DNA of 64,000 nucleotides from positions 186,001 through 250,000 of the forward strand of contig NZ_JAMBNO010000002.1 in assembly GCF_023715105.1 (NCBI RefSeq), in the 5' to 3' direction. Both the position numbers and the translations under genes were made by a program. The notes beneath the pieces were generated by a model. That model worked only from the letters and a program-made list of their open reading frames with translations. It did no database searches and was not told where the DNA came from. Below are positions 9,274-17,658 of this stretch, in pieces. Source of the stretch: Hydrogenophaga intermedia. Its GTDB lineage: Bacteria; Pseudomonadota; Gammaproteobacteria; Burkholderiales; Burkholderiaceae_C. Each line of letters begins with the position of its first letter. Position 1 is the first letter of the stretch.

Positions 9274-10776
9274 ATGACACACCCCACACCGAGCGCCTCC
9301 GTGCTGGTCGTCGACGACGAACCCGATCTGCGCACGCTCTACGAACTGACGCTGCTGCGCGAGGGCCACGCCGTCACCACGGCGGCCGATCTGCAGCAGG
9401 CGCGCGAGCATCTGGCGCACCACCGCTTCGATGTGCTGATCTCCGACATGCAGTTGCCCGACGGCCTGGGGCTAGCGCTGCTGCGCGAGATCGCCGAGAG
9501 CCAGCGCAGTGAGAAGTGCATCGTGATCACCGCCCACGGCTCCGCGGAGAACGCGGTCGAGTCGCTCAAGGCTGGTGCCTTCGACTACCTCACCAAACCG
9601 GTGGACCTGCGCCAGTTGCGCGGCGCCGTCAGTGCCGCCTTGCGCAGCCAGCGAGCGCCCCTGGCCGCCACGCTGGGCGAACGCCCGGGTCCCGCGGAGC
9701 CGGTGCGCAGCGCGCCGCCGCCACCGTCCGGTGTGCGGGCGCTGGAACGCATCGTCGGGCGTGCGCCCAGCATCGTGCAGATCAAGTCCCGCATCGAGAA
9801 AGTGTCCACCAGCATGGCGCCGGTGCTCATCCTCGGCGAGTCGGGCACCGGCAAGGAGCTGGTGGCGCGTGCCGTGCACGAGTGCAGCCACCGCGCCAGC
9901 GGCCCGTTCGTGGCGGTCAACTGCGGCGCCATCCCGGAAAACCTCATCGAGGCCGAGTTCTTCGGCGCGCGCAAGGGTGCTTACACCGGTGCGAGTGCCG
10001 ATCGCGAGGGCTACTTCCAGGCTGCGCATGGCGGCACCCTGTTCCTCGACGAGATCGGTGATCTGCCGCTGGCCATGCAGGCCAAGCTGCTGCGCGTCAT
10101 CCAGGAGCGGCGCGTGCGCGCGCTGGGCGCGGTGCAGGAAGAAGCCGTCGATGTGCGGCTGGTGAGCGCCACCCACCGCGACCTGCCCGCGCTGGTGCAG
10201 TCCGGCCATTTCCGCCAGGACCTGTTCTACCGCCTCAACGTCATCGGCCTGCGAACGCCGGCCCTGCGCGATCGCAGCGAAGACCTGCCCGAGCTCGCGC
10301 AGGCATTGCTGGCGCGGCTGTGCGAAGAAGCCGGCCAGGCGGTGCCCGAACTCTCGGTCGAGGCACTGGCGTGGCTGCAGTCACGCGAGCTGCCCGGCAA
10401 CGTGCGCGAGCTCGAGAACCTCCTGCAGCGCGCGCTCGCGCTGTCCAACGGGCCGGTGCTGTACCCGGCCGACTTCGGCGAGAGCGGGGACACGCTACCC
10501 GACACCTTGCGCGACACGCTGTCGCCACCGGACACGATGTCTGGCGAACCCATCGATGCCGAGGCCGCGTTGCCTGCCGACCTGCAAAGCTACCTGGACG
10601 AGCAGGAGCGCCGCGTGCTGCTGCAGGCACTGCAGGAATGCGGCTACAACCGCACCGCTGCGGCCGCGCGCCTGGGTTTGAACCTGCGCCAGATCCGCTA
10701 CCGCATCCAGCGCCTGGGCATCGTGATGCCCGGTGCATCGGGTGCAGCCGAAGGCGACAGCAACGATGCCGGCTGA
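9274..10776 (+). CDS. pilR: Sigma-54-dependent response regulator PilR
   Basis: 500 residues with the complete NtrC-type layout: receiver (VVDDEPDLRTL, phospho-acceptor Asp58 in ISDMQLPDG), AAA+ domain (GESGTGKE; sigma-54 contact loop GAYTGA, residues 235-240; LFLDEIGDLP) and Fis-type helix-turn-helix (YNRTAAAARLGLNLRQIRYR). It activates pilA and other type IV pilus genes when phosphorylated by PilS. No pilin gene lies in the window. Its last 11 bases overlap the ampD start. Tyr in place of Phe in the contact loop is a conservative variant found in functional activators. Confidence 0.92.
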   Translation: MTHPTPSASVLVVDDEPDLRTLYELTLLREGHAVTTAADLQQAREHLAHHRFDVLISDMQLPDGLGLALLREIAESQRSEKCIVITAHGSAENAVESLKAGAFDYLTKPVDLRQLRGAVSAALRSQRAPLAATLGERPGPAEPVRSAPPPPSGVRALERIVGRAPSIVQIKSRIEKVSTSMAPVLILGESGTGKELVARAVHECSHRASGPFVAVNCGAIPENLIEAEFFGARKGAYTGASADREGYFQAAHGGTLFLDEIGDLPLAMQAKLLRVIQERRVRALGAVQEEAVDVRLVSATHRDLPALVQSGHFRQDLFYRLNVIGLRTPALRDRSEDLPELAQALLARLCEEAGQAVPELSVEALAWLQSRELPGNVRELENLLQRALALSNGPVLYPADFGESGDTLPDTLRDTLSPPDTMSGEPIDAEAALPADLQSYLDEQERRVLLQALQECGYNRTAAAARLGLNLRQIRYRIQRLGIVMPGASGAAEGDSNDAG

Positions 10777-11353
10777 AGCGTGGCGTGAGGGCTGGTGGAC
10801 CGGCGCCAGCGCCATCGCCTCACCCAACCACGGGCCGCGGCCGCCGCACACGGCCATCGACCTCGTGGTGATCCACTCGATCAGCCTGCCCCCAGGCGAG
10901 TACGGCAGCGATGCGATCGAGCGGCTGTTCACCAACCGCCTCGACTGGGACGCGCACCCCTATTTCCAGTCGATCCGAGGCCTGGAGGTCTCGTCGCACT
11001 TCGTGGTGCGGCGCGACGGGCGCGTGCAGCAATTCGTCTCGACACGTGATCGCGCGTGGCACGCCGGCCGATCGTGCTGGCGCGGCCGCGATAACTGCAA
11101 CGATTTCTCGATCGGCATCGAACTCGAAGGCCTGGAGGGCGAGCGCTTCGAGGACGCACAGTACGAAGCCCTGGCGGCGCTGTGCACCGCCCTCGCCACC
11201 GAGCATCCGCTGGTGCACGTGGCCGGGCACGAGCACATCGCGCCCGGTCGCAAGATCGACCCCGGCCCGGGGTTCGACTGGGAGCGCCTGCGCAACGCTC
11301 TCGGTTGGTCGCGTGCGTGTTTTGCGCACGCCACACCCGCGCAACCAGTCTAG
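10766..11353 (+). CDS. ampD: 1,6-anhydro-N-acetylmuramyl-L-alanine amidase AmpD
   Basis: 195-residue cytoplasmic zinc amidase of peptidoglycan recycling; it removes the stem peptide from anhydro-muropeptides and thereby keeps inducible AmpC signalling low where that exists. Visible are the first zinc ligand in VVIHSISLPPG, the catalytic Glu in SIGIELEG and the C-terminal ligands His and Asp in GHEHIAPGRKIDPGPGFDW. There is no signal peptide, as expected for AmpD rather than AmiD. The start is the ATG at 10766 with AAGGCGACAG upstream; an upstream in-frame start at 10733 would extend it inside pilR. Another recycling enzyme, mpl, is in this window. Confidence 0.92.
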   Translation: MPAEAWREGWWTGASAIASPNHGPRPPHTAIDLVVIHSISLPPGEYGSDAIERLFTNRLDWDAHPYFQSIRGLEVSSHFVVRRDGRVQQFVSTRDRAWHAGRSCWRGRDNCNDFSIGIELEGLEGERFEDAQYEALAALCTALATEHPLVHVAGHEHIAPGRKIDPGPGFDWERLRNALGWSRACFAHATPAQPV

Positions 11354-11494
11354 GCAGCGAACACTGCTGCCATGCGGTCTGGCGAGCGAAATCGCGCTGC
11401 AAAGCGCCAGATCACTGCATCTCACCCGCGAATTTCAAGCCCCTTGGGCGCCTCTGGCGCGTGGCACCGCCCGTCGAATCGCGCCCTATGAAAA

Positions 11495-11542
11495 ACACTA
11501 CCCCTAGTGCCTTGAACCCCCTCCACACACCAGATATAGTGT
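11495..11542 (+). promoter_or_regulatory. nrdA promoter with two NrdR boxes
   Basis: Two 16-bp palindromes, ACACTACCCCTAGTGC (11495-11510) and ACACCAGATATAGTGT (11527-11542), match the NrdR box (ACACWATATATWGTGT type) and are 32 bp apart centre to centre, three helical turns. A sigma-70 promoter is interleaved: TTGAAC at 11512-11517 between the boxes, 17 bases, then TATAGT at 11535-11540 inside box 2. NrdR bound here would cover the -10 and repress nrdA. The nrdR gene is not in the window. Confidence 0.88.
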
Positions 11543-11630
11543 GCCCTCATCGATGCCAGCCCAGCACCTGCTGGCCTCGGACATCGGAAACTGCCCCCAT
11601 AAAGAAACCGACCGGACCGCAAGAGGAACC

Positions 11631-14531
11631 ATGCTGACCGCCACCACCCCCCAAACCTCCCCACAATCGCCCGCCTGGCAGGCCACCCCTTCCGCCAGCG
11701 GTGGCAGCAGCAGCGCCTCGATCTACGCGCAGTACCAGATCATCCGCCGCAACGGTGCGGTGGTGCCGTTCGAGCCCAGCAAGATCGCCGTGGCCATGAT
11801 GAAGGCCTTCCTGGCGGTGCACGGCACCCAGGGCGCGGCCTCGGCCAGCGTTCGCGAGACGGTGGACGAACTGACGCAGAACGTGGTGCGCGCGCTGATG
11901 CGCTCGCGCCCGGGCGGCGGCACCTTCCACATCGAGGACGTGCAGGACCAGGCCGAACTCGGCCTGATGCGCAGCGGTCACCACGAAGTGGCCCGTGCCT
12001 ACGTGCTCTACCGCGAGCGCCGCGCCGCCGAGCGCGCCAGCCAGGCCGCCGCCGCGCGCTCGGCCGAGCCCACGCTGCACGTGCTTGACAACGGCCAGCG
12101 CGTGCCGCTCGACATCGAGCACCTGACGCGGCTGATCACCGACGCCTGCGCCGGCCTGGGCGCTGACGTGAAGGCCGATCCGATCGTGGCCGAGACCAAG
12201 CGAAACCTGTACGACGGCGTGCCGATGGAAGAGGTCTACAAGGCCGCCATCCTGGCCGCGCGCACCCTGATCGAGAAAGACCCCGACTACACCTACGCCA
12301 CGGCGCGCCTGCTGCTGCACACCATCGTGAAGGAAATCCTGGGCGAGGAAGTGCCGCAGGCGCAGATGGGCCAGCGCTACGCCGATTACTTCCCCGGCTT
12401 CATCAAGAAGGGGGTGGACGCCGAACTGCTCAACCCCGACCTGCTGCAGTTCGATCTGGCCCGTCTGGGCGCTGCGCTCAAGCCCGAGCGCGACCTGCAG
12501 TTCGACTACCTCGGCCTGCAGACCCTGTACGACCGTTACTTCCTGCACGTGCGCAAGTCGCGTATCGAGCTGCCCCAGGCCTTCTTCATGCGTGTGGCCA
12601 TGGGTCTGTCATTGAACGAGATCGACCGCGAGGCCCGTGCGATCGAGTTCTACGAGATCCTCTCCACCTTCGATTTCATGAGCAGCACGCCCACGCTGTT
12701 CAACAGCGGCACCCTGCGCTCGCAGCTCTCCAGCTGCTACCTCACCACGGTGCCCGACGACCTCGACGGCATCTACGAGTCGATCAAGGAAAACGCACTG
12801 CTGTCCAAGTTCGCCGGCGGCCTGGGCAACGACTGGACCCGCGTGCGTGCCCTGGGCAGCCACATCAAGGGAACCAACGGCGAATCTCAAGGGGTGGTGC
12901 CGTTCCTGAAGGTTGTCAACGACACCGCGGTGGCCGTGAACCAGGGCGGCAAGCGCAAAGGCGCGGTCTGCACCTATCTCGAAACCTGGCACCTCGACAT
13001 CGAGGAGTTCCTGGAGCTGCGCAAGAACACCGGCGACGACCGCCGCCGCACCCACGACATGAACACGGCGAACTGGATTCCCGACCTGTTCATGAAGCGC
13101 GTGCTGGAAAAAGGCGAATGGAGCCTGTTCTCGCCGTCCAACGTGCCCGACTTGCACGACAGGTTCGGTGCCGACTTCGAGCGCGCTTACCTCGCTTACG
13201 AAGAAAAGGCCGCACGCGGCGAGATCAAGCCGTACAAGAAGGTGCCGGCCGCCGACCTGTGGCGCAAGATGCTCTCGATGCTGTTCGAGACCGGTCACCC
13301 CTGGATCACCTTCAAGGACGCCTGCAACGTGCGCTCGCCCCAGCAGCACGCCGGCGTGGTGCACAGCTCCAACCTGTGCACGGAGATCACGCTCAACACC
13401 AGCGACACCGAAACCGCGGTCTGCAACCTCGGCTCGGTCAACCTGCTGCGCCACCTCAAGGACGGCGAAAACGGCAAGGTGCTCGACCACGACAAGCTCA
13501 AGCGCACCATCGCCACCGCGATGCGCATGCTCGACAACGTGATCGACATCAACTACTACGCCGTCAAGAAGGCGCGCGACTCCAACCTGCGCCACCGCCC
13601 GGTGGGTCTGGGTGTCATGGGCTTCCAGGACGCGCTCTACGAACTGCGCATCCCCTACGCCTCCAACGAGGCGGTCGAATTCGCCGACCGCTCGATGGAA
13701 GCCGTCTGCTACCACGCCTACTGGGCCTCGACCGAGCTCGCCAAGGAGCGTGGCCGCTACAGCAGCTTCAAGGGGTCGCTGTGGGACAAGGGCATCCTGC
13801 CGCCCGACACGCTGGACCTGCTGGCCCGCGAGCGCGGCGGCTACGTCGACGTGGACCGCTCCAGCTCGCTGGACTGGGACGCGCTGCGCGCCAAGATCGC
13901 GCAAGACGGCATGCGCAACTCCAACTGCGTCGCCATCGCGCCGACCGCCACCATCTCCAACATCATCGGCGTGGACGCCTCCATCGAGCCGTGCTTCGGC
14001 AACCTCTCGGTCAAGTCCAACCTGTCGGGCGAGTTCACCGTCATCAACAGCTACCTGGTGAAGGACTTGAAGCGCCTGGGCCTGTGGGACGACGTGATGG
14101 TGATGGACCTCAAGCACTTCGATGGCTCGCTGCGCCCGATCGACCGGGTGCCGCAGGACGTCAAGGCGCTGTATGCCACCGCGTTCGAAGTCGAGCCGGT
14201 GTGGCTCGTCGAAGCCGCCGCCCGCCGCCAGAAGTGGATCGACCAGGCGCAGAGCCTGAACATCTACATGGCTGGCGCATCGGGCAAGAAGCTCGACGAG
14301 ACCTACAAGCTCGCCTGGTTGCGTGGCCTCAAGACCACCTATTACCTGCGCACCACCTCGGCCACACAGGTCGAGAAATCCACTGGCCGTACGGGCCAGC
14401 TCAACGCGGTGTCGGCCACCGCGAGTGCGCCGGTGGCGGCGGCGATCAGCAACGCTGCCGTGGCAGCCGAGCCCGCCACCGACATCAAGTTCTGCGCCAT
14501 CGACGATCCCGGCTGTGAGGCTTGCCAGTGA
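11631..14531 (+). CDS. nrdA: Ribonucleoside-diphosphate reductase class Ia, alpha subunit NrdA
   Basis: 966 residues; reduces ribonucleoside diphosphates to deoxy forms with the NrdB radical subunit. Two ATP-cone regulatory domains stand in tandem at the N-terminus (about residues 20-115, from IIRRNGAVVPFEPSKIA, and 125-235, from HVLDNGQRVPLDIEHL). The catalytic barrel shows SSCYLTTV, the radical-site segment SSNLCTEI, the partner cysteine in VCNLGSVNL and the C-terminal redox pair CEACQ. This length and double cone match the Pseudomonas aeruginosa type rather than E. coli NrdA (761). The ATG at 11631 has AGAGGAACC before it; earlier in-frame starts from 11541 lie at the promoter. Confidence 0.97.
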   Translation: MLTATTPQTSPQSPAWQATPSASGGSSSASIYAQYQIIRRNGAVVPFEPSKIAVAMMKAFLAVHGTQGAASASVRETVDELTQNVVRALMRSRPGGGTFHIEDVQDQAELGLMRSGHHEVARAYVLYRERRAAERASQAAAARSAEPTLHVLDNGQRVPLDIEHLTRLITDACAGLGADVKADPIVAETKRNLYDGVPMEEVYKAAILAARTLIEKDPDYTYATARLLLHTIVKEILGEEVPQAQMGQRYADYFPGFIKKGVDAELLNPDLLQFDLARLGAALKPERDLQFDYLGLQTLYDRYFLHVRKSRIELPQAFFMRVAMGLSLNEIDREARAIEFYEILSTFDFMSSTPTLFNSGTLRSQLSSCYLTTVPDDLDGIYESIKENALLSKFAGGLGNDWTRVRALGSHIKGTNGESQGVVPFLKVVNDTAVAVNQGGKRKGAVCTYLETWHLDIEEFLELRKNTGDDRRRTHDMNTANWIPDLFMKRVLEKGEWSLFSPSNVPDLHDRFGADFERAYLAYEEKAARGEIKPYKKVPAADLWRKMLSMLFETGHPWITFKDACNVRSPQQHAGVVHSSNLCTEITLNTSDTETAVCNLGSVNLLRHLKDGENGKVLDHDKLKRTIATAMRMLDNVIDINYYAVKKARDSNLRHRPVGLGVMGFQDALYELRIPYASNEAVEFADRSMEAVCYHAYWASTELAKERGRYSSFKGSLWDKGILPPDTLDLLARERGGYVDVDRSSSLDWDALRAKIAQDGMRNSNCVAIAPTATISNIIGVDASIEPCFGNLSVKSNLSGEFTVINSYLVKDLKRLGLWDDVMVMDLKHFDGSLRPIDRVPQDVKALYATAFEVEPVWLVEAAARRQKWIDQAQSLNIYMAGASGKKLDETYKLAWLRGLKTTYYLRTTSATQVEKSTGRTGQLNAVSATASAPVAAAISNAAVAAEPATDIKFCAIDDPGCEACQ

Positions 14532-14627
14532 GTTCGAACGCGCGTCAGCGATGTGTTGAAGGTGCATTGCGTTGAATCATTCGATGCACCACTGCAACAA
14601 ATTTCGCCAACGCGCGCTCTGATTGCT

Positions 14628-14655
14628 TTGCAATTCGCACAGACACTTTGATAAT
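14628..14655 (+). promoter_or_regulatory. Possible nrdB promoter
   Basis: TTGCAA at 14628-14633, 16 bases, GATAAT at 14650-14655, in the 146-base gap between nrdA and nrdB. The gap also holds an inverted repeat GGTGCAT...ATGCACC around 14561-14590. nrdB could be transcribed from here as well as by read-through from nrdA. Confidence 0.4.
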
Positions 14656-14677
14656 TCGCTGAATCGGACAGACCCCT

Positions 14678-15865
14678 ATGTTGAACTGGGAAGAACCCGC
14701 AACACCATCTTCGACGTCGACGCACAGCCCCCGCCTCACCGGCCAGCCGGGCTTGCAAGTCTCATCCTTCGGTGAGACCACCGCCGCTGTCACCCCTCAC
14801 GTTGCCACCGCCGCTGCGCACGCAGGCCAGGTTGCTGCCGCGCAGCAGCGCCGCATCAACGTGGCCGACAAGCGCATCATCAACGGCCAGACCGACGTCA
14901 ACCAGCTCGTTCCCTTCAAGTACAAGTGGGCCTGGGAGAAGTACCTGGCCACCTGCGCCAACCACTGGATGCCGCAGGAAGTGAACATGAGCCGCGACAT
15001 CGCGCTCTGGAAAGACCCGAACGGCCTGACGGAAGACGAGCGCCGCATCGTCAAGCGCAACCTCGGCTTCTTCGTCACCGCCGACTCGCTGGCGGCGAAC
15101 AACATCACGCTGGGCACCTACCGCCACATCACCGCGCCCGAGTGCCGCCAGTTCCTGCTGCGCCAGGCCTTCGAAGAAGCGATCCACACGCACGCCTATC
15201 AGTACATCGTCGAGTCCCTGGGTCTGGACGAGGGTGAGATCTTCAACGCCTACAACGAAGTCACCTCCATCCGCGACAAGGACGAGTTCCTGATCCCGTT
15301 CATCGACGCGATCATGGATCCGAACTTCAAGACCGGCACCCCCGAGAACGACCAGACGCTGCTCAAGAGCCTGATCGTCTTCGCCTGCCTGATGGAAGGC
15401 CTGTTCTTCTACGTCGGCTTCACCCAGATCCTGGCGCTGGGCCGGCAGAACAAGATGACCGGCGCCGCCGAGCAGTACCAGTACATCCTGCGCGACGAGT
15501 CGATGCACTGCAACTTCGGCATCGACCTGATCAACGCCATCAAGATGGAGAACCCGCTGCTGTGGACGGCGGAGTTCAAGGCCGAGATCAAAGAGCTGTT
15601 CCTCAAGGCCGTCGAACTCGAGTACCGCTACGCCGAGGACACGATGCCTCGCGGCGTGCTCGGCCTCAACGCCTCCATGTTCAAGGGCTACCTGCGCTAC
15701 ATCGCCAACCGGCGCGCCACGCAGATCGGCCTCGAGCCCCTGTTCCCGAACGAAGAAAACCCGTTCCCCTGGATGAGCGAGATGATCGATCTCAAGAAGG
15801 AACGCAATTTCTTCGAAACACGGGTGATCGAGTACCAATCCGGCGGAGCGCTGTCCTGGGACTGA
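14678..15865 (+). CDS. nrdB: Ribonucleoside-diphosphate reductase class Ia, beta subunit NrdB
   Basis: 395 residues; houses the di-iron centre and tyrosyl radical delivered to NrdA. After a poorly conserved N-terminal extension of about 60 residues the core has [23 protein letters not shown], the iron-ligand helices [18 protein letters not shown] and [10 protein letters not shown], and ends in a conserved tail ([16 protein letters not shown]) that docks on NrdA. The ATG at 14678 has only a weak ribosome site (GGACAG). It is separated from nrdA by 146 bases, so expression may be partly independent. Confidence 0.96.
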   Translation: MLNWEEPATPSSTSTHSPRLTGQPGLQVSSFGETTAAVTPHVATAAAHAGQVAAAQQRRINVADKRIINGQTDVNQLVPFKYKWAWEKYLATCANHWMPQEVNMSRDIALWKDPNGLTEDERRIVKRNLGFFVTADSLAANNITLGTYRHITAPECRQFLLRQAFEEAIHTHAYQYIVESLGLDEGEIFNAYNEVTSIRDKDEFLIPFIDAIMDPNFKTGTPENDQTLLKSLIVFACLMEGLFFYVGFTQILALGRQNKMTGAAEQYQYILRDESMHCNFGIDLINAIKMENPLLWTAEFKAEIKELFLKAVELEYRYAEDTMPRGVLGLNASMFKGYLRYIANRRATQIGLEPLFPNEENPFPWMSEMIDLKKERNFFETRVIEYQSGGALSWD

Positions 15866-16036
15866 TGTCCCGGCCGAGGCCTCGACCGCATTGCCAGCAC
15901 ACGAAAGATCTGAAGGTATTCGGCATCGTTTCTTCAGGACAGCCCACAAGGCGCGCAGACGCCCTCGCTGACCTGAAACCCGGGTTCAGCACCCTGGGGT
16001 TCACCGCGGCAACGCCGCGAAACCGCAAGGCGCTGA

Positions 16037-16068
16037 ATCACTTCACCGGCCATCTGACCGGCTGAAGT
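16037..16068 (+). terminator. Weak hairpin after nrdB
   Basis: CACTTCA-CCGG, loop, CCGG-CTGAAGTG forms a stem with one bulged base followed by CTCTTTG. It lies in the 233-base nrdB to H1-like gap (15866-16098), where I see no other gene, only a short palindrome GAAACCCGGGTTC at 15976-15988. Confidence 0.3.
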
Positions 16069-16098
16069 GCTCTTTGCAACTTGATCAAGGAGAAAGCA

Positions 16099-16638
16099 AT
16101 GGCAACTGCGAAAAAAGCCCCGGCCAAGAAGGCTGCGGCGAAGAAAGCCCCGGCCAAGAAAGCCGCGGCGAAGAAGGCACCGGCGAAGAAAGTCGCCGCC
16201 AAGAAAGCCCCGGCCAAAAAGGTCGCGGTGAAGAAGGCACCGGCGAAGAAAGTCGCCGCCAAGAAGGCCCCGGCCAAGAAGAAGGTCGCGGCCAAGAAGG
16301 CACCGGCGAAGAAAGTCGCCGCCAAGAAAGCCCCGGCCAAGAAGGCCGCGGCGAAGAAGGCGCCGGCCAAGAAAGCCGCTGCCAAGAAAGCCGCTGCCAA
16401 GAAGGCGCCTGCGAAGAAGGCTGCCGCCAAGAAAGCGCCGGCGAAGAAAGCCGCTGCGAAGAAGGCTCCTGCGAAAAAGGCCCCTGCGAAGAAGGCCGCC
16501 GCGAAGAAGGCAGCCCCCGCAAAAAAAGCTGAGCCGGCCAAGAAGCCGGCTGCCCCTGCGCCCGCGGCCGCTCCCGCCGCTCAGACCAAGCTCAACCCCC
16601 AGGCTGCCTGGCCGTTCCCCACGTCCAGCAAACCCTGA
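16099..16638 (+). CDS. Histone H1-like lysine/alanine-repeat DNA-binding protein
   Basis: 179 residues, almost entirely built from [13 protein letters not shown] units (residues about 3-150), with a short proline/alanine tail and a C-terminal segment [14 protein letters not shown] that is not repetitive. Such strongly basic proteins resemble the C-terminal arm of eukaryotic H1 and the HctB/BpH1 group of bacterial nucleoid proteins, which bind DNA without sequence preference. The start is the ATG at 16099 with AAGGAG eight bases upstream; the open frame begins at a TTG at 16081. The coding repeats make length variation between strains likely (inference). Monocistronic, closed by a strong terminator. 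Confidence 0.85.
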   Translation: MATAKKAPAKKAAAKKAPAKKAAAKKAPAKKVAAKKAPAKKVAVKKAPAKKVAAKKAPAKKKVAAKKAPAKKVAAKKAPAKKAAAKKAPAKKAAAKKAAAKKAPAKKAAAKKAPAKKAAAKKAPAKKAPAKKAAAKKAAPAKKAEPAKKPAAPAPAAAPAAQTKLNPQAAWPFPTSSKP

Positions 16639-16657
16639 GGTCCATTGGGTGGATCTG

Positions 16658-16688
16658 AAAGCCCGGTGTGAAAGCACCGGGCTTTTTT
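16658..16688 (+). terminator. Intrinsic terminator of the H1-like gene
   Basis: AAAGCCCGGTG, loop TGAAAG, CACCGGGCTTTTTT: an uninterrupted 11-bp stem ending in a T run, 20 bases after the stop codon. Confidence 0.93.
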
Positions 16689-16739
16689 CATGGTGCCTGC
16701 GTGATCGGGGCGCGCCGCCCCGATCCCCCGCGGCAGTCG

Positions 16740-17635
16740 TCAGGACAGCAGGTCACCGAGTTGGTAGTTCTGCGGCCCACGCACCGCGATCTTGAGCGCG
16801 CCCATGCGGTTGCCCAGTTGCGCACACCGCTGAAGCGGCCAACCCTGGGACAGACCGTGCAGCAAGGCCGCGCGGAACGCATCGCCGCAGCCGGTGGGGT
16901 CGACCACGGCGGTCGCCGCGGTGCCGGCAACACGTGCCGCGGCACCGCCTTCCCACACATCGCAGCCATGTTCGCCGAGCGTGACGATGAGGCCGCGCAC
17001 CTGCGCCGAGATGTCCGCCAGCGACAGGCCGGTGCGGTCGCACAGCATGCGTCCCTCGTAGTCGTTGACGGCCACCCAACTGGCCTGCGCGATGAAACGG
17101 CGCAACTCGTCGCCATTGAACATGGGCAGACCCTGCCCTGGGTCGAACACGAAGGGTATGCCCGCCGCATGCAACTGCGCAGCGTGCAAATCATGGCCTC
17201 ACGGCCGTCGGGCGCGACGATGCCCAGGCTCAGGTCCGCACGGGCGGGCACCGGGTTCTGGTGCGCAAACGACATCGCACCGGGGTGGAAAGCGGTGATC
17301 TGGTTGTTGTCGCGGTCGGTCATGATCATCGCCTGGGCCGTGTAGGCATCGGGCACGGTCACGATGTGCCGGGTGTCCACGCCCAGGCCGCGCATGCGCT
17401 CCAGATAGTCGGCGCCATCGCTGCCAATGGCCGCCAGCGGAACCACGTCACTGCCGAGCAGGCGCAGGCCGTAAGCAATGTTGCCGGCGCAACCGCCGTA
17501 GTCGCGCCGCAAACCCGGCACCAGGAAGGACACGTTCAGGATGTGCAACTGATCGGGCAGGATCTGGTCGGCAAACCGGCCCTCGAAGGTCATGATGGTG
17601 TCGAAGGCAAGCGATCCGCAGACAAGAATGGGCAT
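16740..17635 (-). pseudogene. PfkB/adenosine-kinase-like sugar kinase, single-base frameshift
   Basis: The N-terminal half (from ATG 17635, MPILVCGSLAFDTIMTFEG) carries the PfkB signature region GGCAGNIAYGLRLLG and runs to GIVAPDGREAMI. The C-terminal half, with FDPGQGLPMFNG, WVAVNDYEGRML and the catalytic loop DPTGCGDAFRAALL, is in another frame starting near 17189. Adding one T to the TTT at 17188-17190 (AAA on the plus strand) would join them as ...AMI-L-HAAQLHAAGIPF and give about 298 residues, normal for the family. Either a real mutation or a homopolymer sequencing error. The family phosphorylates ribose-type sugars or nucleosides; the substrate here is unknown. Last gene of the accB-accC-prmA-DUF3426 run. 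Confidence 0.8.
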
Positions 17636-17658
17636 GGCAGTGATTGATTGAAGAAGGT

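Noticed and set aside
12609-14567. 652-codon frame antisense to nrdA
   Set aside because: Shadow of conserved nrdA codons; His/Val/Gly-rich translation with no family features.
16105-16550. CRISPR-like or satellite repeat array
   Set aside because: The repeats are in one open frame, have no spacers, and encode a basic H1-like protein with a good ribosome site and terminator.
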